This document shows positions 1 through 8,958 of a DNA stretch of 31,115 bases, one piece after another. This DNA comes from Caldifarciminota bacterium UBA6260 (GTDB lineage Bacteria; Hydrothermota; 32-111). The notes under the pieces are model-generated. The model was not told the origin of the DNA, did no database searches, and was given only the letters and a program-made list of their open reading frames with translations. The number at the start of each line of letters is the position of its first letter. The stretch's first letter is position 1. A program made the position numbers and the translations under genes. Where the stretch lies: contig DJVI01000008.1 of assembly GCA_002441125.1 (NCBI GenBank), positions 80,007 to 111,121 of the forward strand, given 5' to 3'.

Positions 1-1
1 C

Positions 2-1048
2 ATAGTTGATGTAAATTCCCATATAATAGTTTTAAAATATTTCAATGAACCAATAGAAAATTATAAAAGTATAAAAGATAGCTTAAAAGAGTTTGATGAT
101 ATAATCAGTATAACACCTTTCATATATTCAAAAGGTTTGATACAATTTGAAAACTGGACTAATGGGGTTATCATAAGGGGATTTTCAATTGAGGATAGTG
201 TAACTTACAGTATAATGAAAAAACATTTGAAATTTGGAAAATTCCCTGAAAAAGATGATGAGTTGATCTTAGGTGTTGATCTTGCTGAAGAGCTGAGAGT
301 ACATACTGGTGATGTTGTAAGGATAGCAACTCCTTTTGGGTCAACTGAAACTTTTGGTTCTCTTATTCCAAAAATAAGTGAATTTACAGTTTCCGGTATA
401 TTCGATGCAGGTATGTATCAGTACAACGCTGAACTAGTTTATATACCTTTAAGAAAAGCTTCAGAAATTTTTGGCCTCAGGGGAAAAGTTACAGGTCTTG
501 AACTAAGGATTAAAGATATTTATAAAGCACCACAGGTTGCAAAAAGAATAGAGAAAAAAATAGGGTATCCATATAGAACAAATAACTGGATAGAATTAAA
601 TGGATCTCTTTTTGCCGCTTTGGCTCTTGAAAAAAAGATAATGTTTTTGCTTTTACTTCTTGTCATAATAGTTGCAGCGTTCAATATTATAACAACTCTT
701 ATTATGGTAGTTATGGAGAAGACAACAGAGATAGGTGTACTGAAAACTTTGGGACTTTCAGAAAAGGATATTTTGAGAGTTTATATATATCAAGGTTTGA
801 TAATAAACATAATTGGAACGATAACTGGACTCCTTGTTGGTCTTTTTCTATGTTTCCTTTTATCAAAATACAAGTTTATAGATTTACCTGGAGAAGTTTA
901 TCTTCTCGATAAACTACCTGTGGATGTTCAATTCTGGGATATAATTTTTGTTTTGATTTTGACATCTGTTGTTTCTATAGTTTCAACTTTGTATCCTGCA
1001 TACAAAGCTTCAAAGATGGACCCTGTTAAGGCTATAAAATATGAGTAG
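2..1048 (+). CDS. LolC/LolE-type lipoprotein-releasing ABC permease, C-terminal part (5' end outside window)
   Basis: The reading frame is open to the left edge, so about 348 C-terminal residues are visible and the start lies outside. A periplasmic MacB/Lol-like domain is followed by the FtsX-type membrane domain. Three hydrophobic segments are visible: one around LLLLLVIIVAAFNIITTLIM, a second after the cytoplasmic EIGVLKTLG loop, and a third near the end. The protein closes with MDPVKAIKYE, typical of LolC/LolE tails. In this family the permease extracts lipoproteins from the inner membrane and passes them to LolA. The next gene overlaps by 8 bp and encodes the LolD ATPase, supporting the assignment. 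LolC and LolE cannot be separated here; a MacB-like or other FtsX permease is the less likely alternative. An internal TTG at 137 is not the start, because coding continues upstream of it. Confidence 0.85.
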   Translation: MVDVNSHIIVLKYFNEPIENYKSIKDSLKEFDDIISITPFIYSKGLIQFENWTNGVIIRGFSIEDSVTYSIMKKHLKFGKFPEKDDELILGVDLAEELRVHTGDVVRIATPFGSTETFGSLIPKISEFTVSGIFDAGMYQYNAELVYIPLRKASEIFGLRGKVTGLELRIKDIYKAPQVAKRIEKKIGYPYRTNNWIELNGSLFAALALEKKIMFLLLLLVIIVAAFNIITTLIMVVMEKTTEIGVLKTLGLSEKDILRVYIYQGLIINIIGTITGLLVGLFLCFLLSKYKFIDLPGEVYLLDKLPVDVQFWDIIFVLILTSVVSIVSTLYPAYKASKMDPVKAIKYE

Positions 1049-1718
1049 TATATTTAAAGTTGTTAACTTGAAAAAATCTTGCTATATCAAGGATAAAAGA
1101 ATAGATGTTTTGAAAGGAATAAACCTTGAAATAGATGAAGGAAAAATCACTTTTATTCTTGGTCCTTCTGGAGCAGGTAAATCTACACTCTTACATATCC
1201 TTGGAACACTCGATTCTCCAACTGAAGGTGAAGTTCTTTTTAAAGGTATCTCTCTCCATTCACTAGATGACAAAAGTAAATCGAGGTGGAGAAACGAAAA
1301 TATCGGTTTTATTTTTCAATCACATTATCTTTTGAATGAGTTTTTGGCTTATGAGAATGTTATGCTTCCGCATCTTTTTTTGACCAAAAATTTTTTAAAA
1401 TCAAAAAAGAAAGCTTTTGAACTTTTAGATTCCCTATCACTTTCAGATAGAGTTTTCCATAAACCAAATGAACTTTCTGGGGGAGAACAACAGAGGGTTG
1501 CGATTGCGAGAGCTCTAATAAATGATCCAGAGGTAATTCTTGCTGATGAACCAACCGGTAATCTTGACTCGAAAAACTCAGATACGGTTATGCAGATTTT
1601 TAAAAAAATAAATAGGGAGAGTGGAAAAACGTTTTTGATAATAACACATAACGAGGAACTTATAAAATATGGAGATAAAGTTATTAAACTTGTTGATGGA
1701 GTTATTGAGAGTTCATAA
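1041..1718 (+). CDS. lolD: LolD-type ABC transporter ATPase
   Basis: This 225-residue ATPase is the usual length for LolD/MacB-type nucleotide-binding subunits. Walker A is GPSGAGKST at residues 41-49, the signature is LSGGEQQRVAIARAL, Walker B is VILADEPTG, and the switch histidine lies in IITHNEE. FIFQSHYLLNEF is the Q-loop region typical of the LolD/FtsE/MacB group. The ATG overlaps the end of the permease gene by 8 bp, indicating translational coupling. It should power release of lipoproteins from the inner membrane. The stop codon overlaps the end of the opposite-strand nucleotidyltransferase gene by 6 bp, and no terminator hairpin lies between the convergent genes. Confidence 0.9.
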   Translation: MSSIFKVVNLKKSCYIKDKRIDVLKGINLEIDEGKITFILGPSGAGKSTLLHILGTLDSPTEGEVLFKGISLHSLDDKSKSRWRNENIGFIFQSHYLLNEFLAYENVMLPHLFLTKNFLKSKKKAFELLDSLSLSDRVFHKPNELSGGEQQRVAIARALINDPEVILADEPTGNLDSKNSDTVMQIFKKINRESGKTFLIITHNEELIKYGDKVIKLVDGVIESS

Positions 1719-3038
1719 TTTCTTTAAATAATCTTCAAGATAATTTAAAATTTTTTCTTTTTCTGAAATATTGTTCTCTATTGCAAAAAGGTTACCTTTT
1801 TCAATAAGTTTTCCTATAAGTGGGCCGGGACTCAGTTTAAACTTCTCTATAATATCTTTTCCTGTAATGAACTCTATTCTTTTTGTCTCTATCTTTCTTT
1901 TTATTTTCATCGTTTTTTTATATAGATTTATATATCTAGTATCTATTACACCTTCACTTGAAATCTTATCAGCCATCGATACCAACATTACTCCTTCAAA
2001 GTCGTTTCCACAATCTCTTAAAAGTTTAAAATAACCTTTATCAGTAACATTTTTTGAGTTTAAAAGAAAATGTGGTCTCATATGGTTTTCTATTATAGTT
2101 GAGATACGTTTTTCCGACTCGTTTGAAATTTTAAGTTGAGATTTTAAAAGTAACTTTATCTTATCTCCACCTAAAATATCGTGGTTAAAAAATGTCTGTT
2201 TCCCATTTATTACTTTAAAACATTCAGGTTTTTCAAAATCGTGGAAAAGGGCTGATAGATAAATATCGAGTTTATAATTCATATAATACTTTTTCCATGA
2301 ACTTGGTATGCCTTTTTGATTTATTATCGTATCTATCGCTTCAACTGTATTTATAAGATGATTTAAAAGATAATTTGATCTATATTTTTTATGAAAAAAT
2401 TTTTCAGAATTTTTTAAAAATGGAAATAGGATAAGAAGTATACCATCATTTTTTAAATCCCTAAATATCCTATAACCTTTTTCACTCTCAACTATCATCT
2501 CAAGTTCGTTCAATATCCTTTCCTTTGCAACATCTTTTAAAAGTGACCTATTTTCTTTTATACTTTTTAAAGTATCTTTGGAAAATTTGAAATTTAAAAT
2601 ATATTTGAACCTGTATGCTCTTAGTATCCTTAAACTATCATCTTTTAAAGAGTCTTTGTTTGTAATTTTTATTACACCTTTCTTTAAATCTTTCAAACCG
2701 TTGAATGGATCAAAAATTTCCATATTTCTTGAAAAAGCTATACTGTTTATTGTAAAATCCCTTCTTTTTAGATCCGTATAGAGTGAATCTGAAACATTAA
2801 TGTCAACCTGTTTTCCATTTATAAAATATCTTGCAGTTTTGAATCTTTCATTTAAAATTATAGGATTTCCATAAAGCCTTTTTATTACTTTATCAAAATC
2901 CTCTATAACAAGTATATCAATATCTTTTATTTTTCTTTTAAGGATTTTATCCCTTACAAAGCCACCTACGAAGTAATAATCAAAATCTTTTAATGGTTTT
3001 AAAAATGTTTTTATATCTTCGGGAATTTTTATATCCAT
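1713..3038 (-). CDS. cca: CCA-adding-type tRNA nucleotidyltransferase / poly(A) polymerase family protein with HD domain
   Basis: Class II nucleotidyltransferase. The catalytic head carries GGFVRD at about residues 25-30 and the metal-binding DID pair shortly after it. RRDFTINSIA (motif B), a motif C helix with RILRAYRF, and ERILNELE (motif D region) follow. The C-terminal half carries an HD-type segment (LFHDFEKP, later NHDILGGDK and NHMRPHF), as in many bacterial CCA enzymes. It should add or repair the 3'-CCA end of tRNAs. CC-adding, A-adding or poly(A) polymerase activity cannot be excluded by eye. The ATG at 3038 overlaps the TGA of the upstream GntR gene (TGATG), so the two are coupled. 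A TTG three bases earlier is a possible alternative start. The 3' end overlaps lolD convergently by 6 bp. Confidence 0.8.
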   Translation of the reverse strand: MDIKIPEDIKTFLKPLKDFDYYFVGGFVRDKILKRKIKDIDILVIEDFDKVIKRLYGNPIILNERFKTARYFINGKQVDINVSDSLYTDLKRRDFTINSIAFSRNMEIFDPFNGLKDLKKGVIKITNKDSLKDDSLRILRAYRFKYILNFKFSKDTLKSIKENRSLLKDVAKERILNELEMIVESEKGYRIFRDLKNDGILLILFPFLKNSEKFFHKKYRSNYLLNHLINTVEAIDTIINQKGIPSSWKKYYMNYKLDIYLSALFHDFEKPECFKVINGKQTFFNHDILGGDKIKLLLKSQLKISNESEKRISTIIENHMRPHFLLNSKNVTDKGYFKLLRDCGNDFEGVMLVSMADKISSEGVIDTRYINLYKKTMKIKRKIETKRIEFITGKDIIEKFKLSPGPLIGKLIEKGNLFAIENNISEKEKILNYLEDYLKKL

Positions 3039-3412
3039 CAATATATCTCACCATATTTTATATTTACCATTTTAATTATTTCATCTTTTGAATAAGAGTA
3101 CTCTTTACTTCTTAGGAGAAACTCTTCAGTTATCTTTTCTAAAAAGTTTTTTCTTTCGTTTTCATCAATTTTTTCTAAACCTAAAATTATGCTTCCCCTT
3201 CTTCCATCAAGTTTTAAGACTCCTTCCCTTTCGAGTTCATAGTAAGCTTTTGCAACTGTGTTTATAGAAAGGTTTAAAATCTTTGATAGATCTCTTATAC
3301 TTGGTAACTTTATTCCCTTTTTCAACTCCTGTGAAACTATCATTCCCTTTATCTGATTTTTTATCTGTTGGTAAACAGGAATGGTTGATTCAGTATCAAC
3401 TACTATGTTCAT
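3038..3412 (-). CDS. GntR-family transcriptional regulator, YtrA-like
   Basis: A 124-residue protein beginning MNIVVDTESTIPVYQQIKNQ, the typical N-terminus of YtrA-subfamily GntR regulators. The winged helix-turn-helix covers about residues 10-75, with LPSIRDLSKIL and SINTVAKAYYELEREG as the recognition region. Only about 50 residues follow, so there is no large ligand-binding domain, as expected for YtrA. The ATG at 3412 is chosen because AAAGGAG lies just upstream; the frame extends 17 codons further but would run through the promoter. YtrA regulators usually sit beside ABC transporter genes. Here the coupled downstream gene is a tRNA nucleotidyltransferase, which is unusual. An inverted repeat overlapping its promoter suggests autoregulation. 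Confidence 0.85.
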   Translation of the reverse strand: MNIVVDTESTIPVYQQIKNQIKGMIVSQELKKGIKLPSIRDLSKILNLSINTVAKAYYELEREGVLKLDGRRGSIILGLEKIDENERKNFLEKITEEFLLRSKEYSYSKDEIIKMVNIKYGEIY

Positions 3413-3424
3413 ATTTCTCCTTTT

Positions 3425-3463
3425 GTATTTATTATATAATACAAAAAAAATTTTAAAAATCAA
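3425..3463 (-). promoter_or_regulatory. Candidate promoter and operator of the GntR gene
   Basis: Read on the minus strand, TTGATT (3463-3458) is followed after 16 bases by TATTAT (3441-3436), with an overlapping TATAAT at 3436-3431. The stretch 3425-3442 is an imperfect dyad, GTATT-N8-AATAC, covering the -10 region. GntR proteins bind dyads of this general form, so autorepression is a reasonable inference. AT-richness makes the -10 placement uncertain. Confidence 0.45.
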
Positions 3464-3480
3464 GCCTTTTTTAAGATTTA

Positions 3481-3509
3481 TTGATTTTTAATAAATTTTA
3501 TTTTAAAAT
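3481..3509 (+). promoter_or_regulatory. Candidate sigma-70-type promoter of the large secreted protein
   Basis: TTGATT (3481-3486), a 17-base spacer and TAAAAT (3504-3509) put the transcription start near 3516. A GGGGG run at 3520-3524 is the likely ribosome binding site for the ATG at 3532. The surroundings are extremely AT-rich, so chance matches are possible. Confidence 0.5.
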
Positions 3510-3531
3510 TAAAAAAAAAGGGGGTATTGGG

Positions 3532-6500
3532 ATGAAAAAAATCTTCTTTTTTTTAGTCGTTGTATTTTTGGTTACAAATTTTATCTTTTCCTTAGAATAC
3601 GAGTATACTTATCCTTTAGAATTTAAAGAAAACAATCTTGATGGTATTGATATTTATAAAGATATTACAGATCCTTTAGGGTGGTATAAAGTTTATGCTG
3701 AATTTGCTTGTGGTCTATCTCCAATAAATCTTTATTCAGATCTTAAAATAAATGTTATTTACAACCCTGATTCGGTAATTCAGGGAGAGTCTCTACTTGT
3801 TAAAATAATATTACAACCTATTAAATCGAATAAACATACTATATATTCTAATTTTGGTGTTTGTGCTGGTGTTGGGAGTGCTACAAATCTTTTTGGTATT
3901 TTGGGAGGAACTTGGGCAAATGGGCCTGGCATCGGAATAGATTTTAATATGAACATCGAATCGGATGACAATCCTCCTTTCTATCCTGGTGAATATGCAA
4001 AAGGTGATGATGTTGTAGATTTTTTAAGTTTAATACCTGATATTGCAAGTGCAGGTGGTGGAGGCAAACTAAAATATATCATTGACGAAAATGGGGATAC
4101 TTTGCCTTTCTATCCAAATAAAGATGATGGTGGAGGTTCTGCATCTGATGTTCTTGGTTTGTTTGATATTCTTTCTTTAAGACTTTCTGGTGGTTTTAAA
4201 ATTTCAAATGGACTTATAAGATTCTATCTGAATTCGGATGGCCAATACATAAAAACAAATTCTTTTCAGTATGAAATAAACAATAAGTATGACACACTTT
4301 TCCTAAAAGTTTATGTTGATTCTTTTGCACCTCAAAACTCTTTAGGTTATATAAGAATCGTTGATCCATATTACAGGGTTGATCTTTATAGAAGGATTGG
4401 ATTGTGTCTTCAATCTTTTGGAATAACTATAGCATCAACATACTGGATAGATGAAGATTTTTATGAGTTTCTCCAAACAAGAGATTTGACTATACCTGAA
4501 AACTTTTCTTACGATGAAAGAATAATAGAGATACCGATAAAAGTTATTGGTGAACCACTCTACAGGGCTGATTTTACAGTAACAAAAATGTATATATATT
4601 CACAGGACTATTGGGGAAATCCAACAGATTTTGTGCATGCCAATGTTCCAACAGATATAGGCATCCAATATGATAATAAGGGACAATATTCTACACTTCC
4701 CTTAAAGATGAAAATCACGGTTGATAATACTTATGATACAATTGTTAATTTACCTGATCCTAATTCTGGTTGGTATTTTTATAAAAGGACTTTTACTACA
4801 ACTGGAACACATAAAATAGAAGCACATATCAATTATGATAATTCGGTAAATGAAATAGTTACTACAAACAATAAAATGGTAACTTATGTTGATGTTGTTG
4901 AACCAACAAAAGGCATAGTTTTCTCTATACTCGATACTCTTGGTAACAAGGTAAAAGATTTGAAAAGTTTTTATGTTTCTTCAAATAATGGAGTAAAAAC
5001 TTATTCTTCTGATGCTAACGATGACTATGTTGCCTATGTCCCGGGAAGAGATACTATACTTGTAACAGCGATTCCTGATAGTTTATCAGATTATTGTCCA
5101 ACATCATTCTATCTTGAAACTAACAATCTTCCAGTAACTGGGAATTACATACAAAAAAAGCTAAACCTTTACAGCAAATTGAAAGGATTCATCAAAAACA
5201 AAAACGGAGATCCTATAGATAGTGCCAAAATTTCACTTGGTGCATATTCTGTTATCAGTGATGATTCAGGTTATTTTGAAATTGAAAAAGTTATTCCTTT
5301 ACCTGATACTTTCGAATATCTTTTAAAAATAAATCACCCTGTATTTAACGAACACATATCATATTTGAATATCCCATCTGGAAAATTTATAGATACAACC
5401 TTCTATCTGACAACATTTGACACCTTGCCACCTTCTGGAAGTGATTCTCTATATTCGAATTATCATTATGTTAACGGCAGGTATGTTGTTACTTCAACAA
5501 AGGATCCAGTTATGAGATTTAAAATTGAAGATAACTATTCTGGATTCTATTCTGTATTGATTTCTTATGATAATACAAATTGGGTAGAATTTAAATCTGA
5601 TAATCTCGGAAAGGATAGTATAAAGTATATTTCTCTTTCTTTGGTAAAACCGTTTTCAAACGGATGGACATATTTTTGGTACAAGTTTAAAGATCTTGCT
5701 GGAAATATTTCAGCTTCTAAAAAAGATTCTTTGTATATGATAGTTGAAGGGCCAACCGGTGATTTTACACTTGAAAGTTCTACAGTTTATTCACCATCAG
5801 CTATTTTGACATTATCTTCTGTTGACACTCTTTTCCCTGTAAAATATGTTGAGATGGGTGTTATAAGTCACCCATCTTTAACAAAAAATATTCCATATAT
5901 GATAACACCAGTTTCTTTGACTTTACCTGATGAACCTGCACTTTATCAGATCTATGTTATTTTTGGTAACAGTGAGAATATATGGTCAGATACTATCGTT
6001 AAAAGTATTACATACGATGAAAAAGGGATGTTGGTTATAAATAATGATGATAAGTATACAAATTCTAAGAATGTCAATGTAGCTGCTTTCCCTAAAAAAA
6101 TCGCAACATCATTTATTGATAATAATGACTGGAGAGGGGGAGTACCTCTTTCTCAAAAATTTGTTCCAAATACGGATAGAATAATTGGAGTTGGGATAAA
6201 TTTCGAAAATTTTGTTTTGGATTCAGGTGGAGTGAATGTTGGAATTTATACAGACACTTTTGATGGAATGTTCAATGTTCCTAACAGGTGTTTAACTTTA
6301 AAACATATAGATACAGCTAATGTTGGATGGAATTATATACAGTTTGACGAGATTGTAAATGTTTTGCCTTCAGAAAAATATCATCTTGTTCTTTATACCG
6401 ATCTTTCCAGTTCATCTTTAAAAGCTTCCGTTAGAGTAAAAAATGATGATTCTTCATATCCAGATGGAACTTTATTATACTCACCTACATATCCAAACTG

Positions 6501-8235
6501 GTATCCGTTGAATGTTGATATGAATTTTAAAATATATGATGGAGTTGATTCACTCTGGGTTTCAAATTATTATAATCTTTCTAACCATACAACATTAACT
6601 TCAAATTATTCTTCTTTTGATTGGACTTTAACTGATGATTCAGGTTCGAAAAATGTTTATGCACAATTTTTCTCAAAAGATGTGCCTTTGGGAAAAATAT
6701 CGGATGGAATACTGCTTGACATAACTCCACCTTCAAACTGCTCAATTTCAATCAATAATGGGAATCCTTTTACAACGGAACCAAAATGCACTTTAAAATG
6801 TTATTTTGAAGAGGATATTTCAGAGCTCGTATCAGTAAAAATAAATGGAATAAATTATGGAAATATAACACCCGGAAACTCTGTTTTGGTTTATTTTTCT
6901 GATACGAATGAGGGAACAAAAAATTTTGATGTGAACTTCGTTGATGAATGTGGAAACATTTCTGAAACGATCTCAAAAAGTATAGATTATGATAAGAGTG
7001 GTTTTTCTTTTAGAGCCCTTTTCAATGATACAACACTATACTATATTCCTTCAAGGTATCCAAAGCTTTACATTAAAGAGTCAAAAGCGATTATCCCAGA
7101 TTCTGTTAGATTTTCTGAAAATATAATAGATAAAGGGAATTTCAGGAAATATCAGCAATCTTACCAATGCACACTTTCCTCTGATAGAGATTACCATACA
7201 TTGTATATTGAGGTTAAAGATAATGATGGAAAAATAAGTAAAGGGGCTATTTCAGCTTTTGTTGATTCTACTCCACCTTCTAACTTTAACAACATTGTTG
7301 ATGAGGGAAGTGTTATTCCGTACCAAAATACATTGAGTTTTGTATGGGATGGCATCGCAAAAGATGGGGAGAGTGGGTTATCCTCTCTTTATGGAAAACT
7401 TTTTGATGGGTATGGTTTTGTAGTTGATTCTTTTGATTTAAAACCTTTCCAAACGGGAATAACAAAAACTTGTGATTTTGACAGGTACACAAAATACACT
7501 TTGAGAATATATGTTAAAAACAATGCTGGTATTTCAGGAGATTCAGTTTCAAGTGATGGAATAATCTTTGATACTCCACCATCATCGATAAATTTGATTT
7601 CACCTATAAATGAAGAGATAGTTTTATCGATGCCTACATTTGAGATGGTTGGTCATGATGATGATCCTGATACAGTTTTAAAATTCAAGGTCGAAATTAC
7701 AGATGACAGTTCTTTTTCAAATATAACACATATTTTTGATATGAATGTTTCAACATCCCTGTGGTCTAAAAACTCTTACGCTCCAAATGAAATAGCAAGT
7801 TTGACTTTAAATAGAGAGAACGAACTTGAAGTTGGTAAGAAGTACTTTTGGAGAGCTTATGTTTTTGATCCTTTGTATTTTGAAAAAATTTCATCTGTTG
7901 GGTCTTTCTTTGTTGGTTACACTGGAATAGAATCATCCTTTAAGATTTCCCAGTTGGATACAGTTTTTAAATTGAAAATACCAAACAGTATCATAACATC
8001 AAAAAGAGTATTCGTTGATGCAACAATACCGAACAATGATTATTTAAAACTATACATTGTTGATGTTAGAGGTGCAAAAGTTAAAACTCTCTATGATGGA
8101 AAGATAGGAAGGGGAGGATTCAGATTCTTCTGGGATATCGATGGTATAAATGAAAAGAAAATTGGATCAGGCATCTTTTATATAATAGGTGAAAGTTGTG
8201 GTAAAGTTTTGAAAAAGAAAGTTAACATTTTTTGA
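3532..8235 (+). CDS. Large secreted multidomain Ig-like protein with FlgD/type IX-like C-terminal domain
   Basis: The 1567-residue protein starts with signal peptide MKKIFFFLVVVFLVTNFIFS; the ATG at 3532 follows GGGGG at 3520-3524. The first ~340 residues match no family I can name and contain a glycine-rich patch. About residues 346-460 resemble a CARDB-type adhesion domain. About 549-630 resemble a carboxypeptidase-regulatory-like fold (GFIKNKNGDPIDSAKISL). A series of beta modules follows, separated by proline hinges of the DxxPPS type near residues 630, 1063, 1245 and 1347. The last ~85 residues end in a FlgD-Ig/type IX sorting-like domain (YIVDVRGAKVKTLYDG, then GSGIFYIIGES). It is probably exported and surface-attached or structural; no catalytic motif was seen. 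It appears to be its own transcription unit, divergent from the GntR gene. Partner and substrate are unknown. Confidence 0.8.
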   Translation: MKKIFFFLVVVFLVTNFIFSLEYEYTYPLEFKENNLDGIDIYKDITDPLGWYKVYAEFACGLSPINLYSDLKINVIYNPDSVIQGESLLVKIILQPIKSNKHTIYSNFGVCAGVGSATNLFGILGGTWANGPGIGIDFNMNIESDDNPPFYPGEYAKGDDVVDFLSLIPDIASAGGGGKLKYIIDENGDTLPFYPNKDDGGGSASDVLGLFDILSLRLSGGFKISNGLIRFYLNSDGQYIKTNSFQYEINNKYDTLFLKVYVDSFAPQNSLGYIRIVDPYYRVDLYRRIGLCLQSFGITIASTYWIDEDFYEFLQTRDLTIPENFSYDERIIEIPIKVIGEPLYRADFTVTKMYIYSQDYWGNPTDFVHANVPTDIGIQYDNKGQYSTLPLKMKITVDNTYDTIVNLPDPNSGWYFYKRTFTTTGTHKIEAHINYDNSVNEIVTTNNKMVTYVDVVEPTKGIVFSILDTLGNKVKDLKSFYVSSNNGVKTYSSDANDDYVAYVPGRDTILVTAIPDSLSDYCPTSFYLETNNLPVTGNYIQKKLNLYSKLKGFIKNKNGDPIDSAKISLGAYSVISDDSGYFEIEKVIPLPDTFEYLLKINHPVFNEHISYLNIPSGKFIDTTFYLTTFDTLPPSGSDSLYSNYHYVNGRYVVTSTKDPVMRFKIEDNYSGFYSVLISYDNTNWVEFKSDNLGKDSIKYISLSLVKPFSNGWTYFWYKFKDLAGNISASKKDSLYMIVEGPTGDFTLESSTVYSPSAILTLSSVDTLFPVKYVEMGVISHPSLTKNIPYMITPVSLTLPDEPALYQIYVIFGNSENIWSDTIVKSITYDEKGMLVINNDDKYTNSKNVNVAAFPKKIATSFIDNNDWRGGVPLSQKFVPNTDRIIGVGINFENFVLDSGGVNVGIYTDTFDGMFNVPNRCLTLKHIDTANVGWNYIQFDEIVNVLPSEKYHLVLYTDLSSSSLKASVRVKNDDSSYPDGTLLYSPTYPNWYPLNVDMNFKIYDGVDSLWVSNYYNLSNHTTLTSNYSSFDWTLTDDSGSKNVYAQFFSKDVPLGKISDGILLDITPPSNCSISINNGNPFTTEPKCTLKCYFEEDISELVSVKINGINYGNITPGNSVLVYFSDTNEGTKNFDVNFVDECGNISETISKSIDYDKSGFSFRALFNDTTLYYIPSRYPKLYIKESKAIIPDSVRFSENIIDKGNFRKYQQSYQCTLSSDRDYHTLYIEVKDNDGKISKGAISAFVDSTPPSNFNNIVDEGSVIPYQNTLSFVWDGIAKDGESGLSSLYGKLFDGYGFVVDSFDLKPFQTGITKTCDFDRYTKYTLRIYVKNNAGISGDSVSSDGIIFDTPPSSINLISPINEEIVLSMPTFEMVGHDDDPDTVLKFKVEITDDSSFSNITHIFDMNVSTSLWSKNSYAPNEIASLTLNRENELEVGKKYFWRAYVFDPLYFEKISSVGSFFVGYTGIESSFKISQLDTVFKLKIPNSIITSKRVFVDATIPNNDYLKLYIVDVRGAKVKTLYDGKIGRGGFRFFWDIDGINEKKIGSGIFYIIGESCGKVLKKKVNIF

Positions 8236-8249
8236 TAAAAAATTAAGGG

Positions 8250-8277
8250 TTGACTTTGTTTAAGTTTAAAATATAAT
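8250..8277 (+). promoter_or_regulatory. Promoter for cmk, apparently leaderless
   Basis: TTGACT (8250-8255), a 16-base spacer and a perfect TATAAT (8272-8277). Only six bases separate the -10 box from the cmk ATG at 8284, so transcription should begin at or next to the start codon. No Shine-Dalgarno sequence is present. Confidence 0.75.
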
Positions 8278-8283
8278 GTTTGG

Positions 8284-8958
8284 ATGAATTTTATTATAGC
8301 AATAGATGGTCCCGCTGCAAGTGGTAAGACGACAACAGCGAAAGGTGTTGCAAAAAAACTTAACATAACATACCTTGACACTGGAGCAATGTATAGGGCT
8401 TTCGCTTACTATGTTCTTTCAAACAATATAGATCCTGAGGATGAAGATAGTATAAACAGAATAGTTGAAAATGTTAACATCGAACTAGAAAATGTTGATG
8501 GTCAAATAAAAGTTCTTTTAAATAAAGAAGATATTAGTGACAAGATTAGAAATGAAAAGATATCTCAGGCAGCATCAAAGGTTTCAACATACCAAAAGGT
8601 AAGAAAACATCTTGTTAAACTACAGAGGGAAGTTGGAGAGAAGTATCCTCTTGTTGCTGAGGGAAGAGATATTGGAACTGTTGTTTTCCCAAAAGCGGAT
8701 TTGAAAATTTTTTTCGATTGTTCTGTTGAAGAGAGAGCGAAAAGAAGATATAAAGAATACCTTGAAAAGGGAATCGATATAGATATTGAAAAATTAAAGA
8801 AAGAAATTGTTGAGAGAGACAACAGGGATAGAAGTAGAAAAAATGCACCTTTGAGAATGGCAGAAGATGCCATTCTGATAGATACTACCAATCTTAGTAA
8901 GGAGGAACAGATAGACATTGTTATCCAGGAGGCGAAGAAGCGCAAGGCAAGCTTATAA
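8284..8958 (+). CDS. cmk: Cytidylate kinase
   Basis: The 224-residue kinase begins with MNFIIAIDGPAASGKTT, where GPAASGKTT is the P-loop. YLDTGAMYRA is the CMP-binding signature of the family. VAEGRDIGTVVFPKAD and DRSRKNAPLRMAEDAILIDT are the conserved central and C-terminal motifs. It phosphorylates CMP and dCMP for nucleotide synthesis in the cytosol. Length is normal. It leads the cluster cmk-plsC-ispH-rpsA, and its 3' end overlaps the plsC frame by about 40 bp. The ATG lies only six bases after a TATAAT box and lacks a Shine-Dalgarno site, so translation is probably leaderless. Confidence 0.95.
   Translation: MNFIIAIDGPAASGKTTTAKGVAKKLNITYLDTGAMYRAFAYYVLSNNIDPEDEDSINRIVENVNIELENVDGQIKVLLNKEDISDKIRNEKISQAASKVSTYQKVRKHLVKLQREVGEKYPLVAEGRDIGTVVFPKADLKIFFDCSVEERAKRRYKEYLEKGIDIDIEKLKKEIVERDNRDRSRKNAPLRMAEDAILIDTTNLSKEEQIDIVIQEAKKRKASL

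Noticed and set aside
8211..8249. Possible terminator after the large secreted protein gene
   Set aside because: Only AT-rich partial pairing (ATTTTTT with AAAAAAT) is present, with no stable stem and no T-tract after it.
8565..8945. Long open frame on the minus strand opposite cmk
   Set aside because: It is antisense to a clear cytidylate kinase, has low-complexity Ser/Leu/Phe composition and no family motif.
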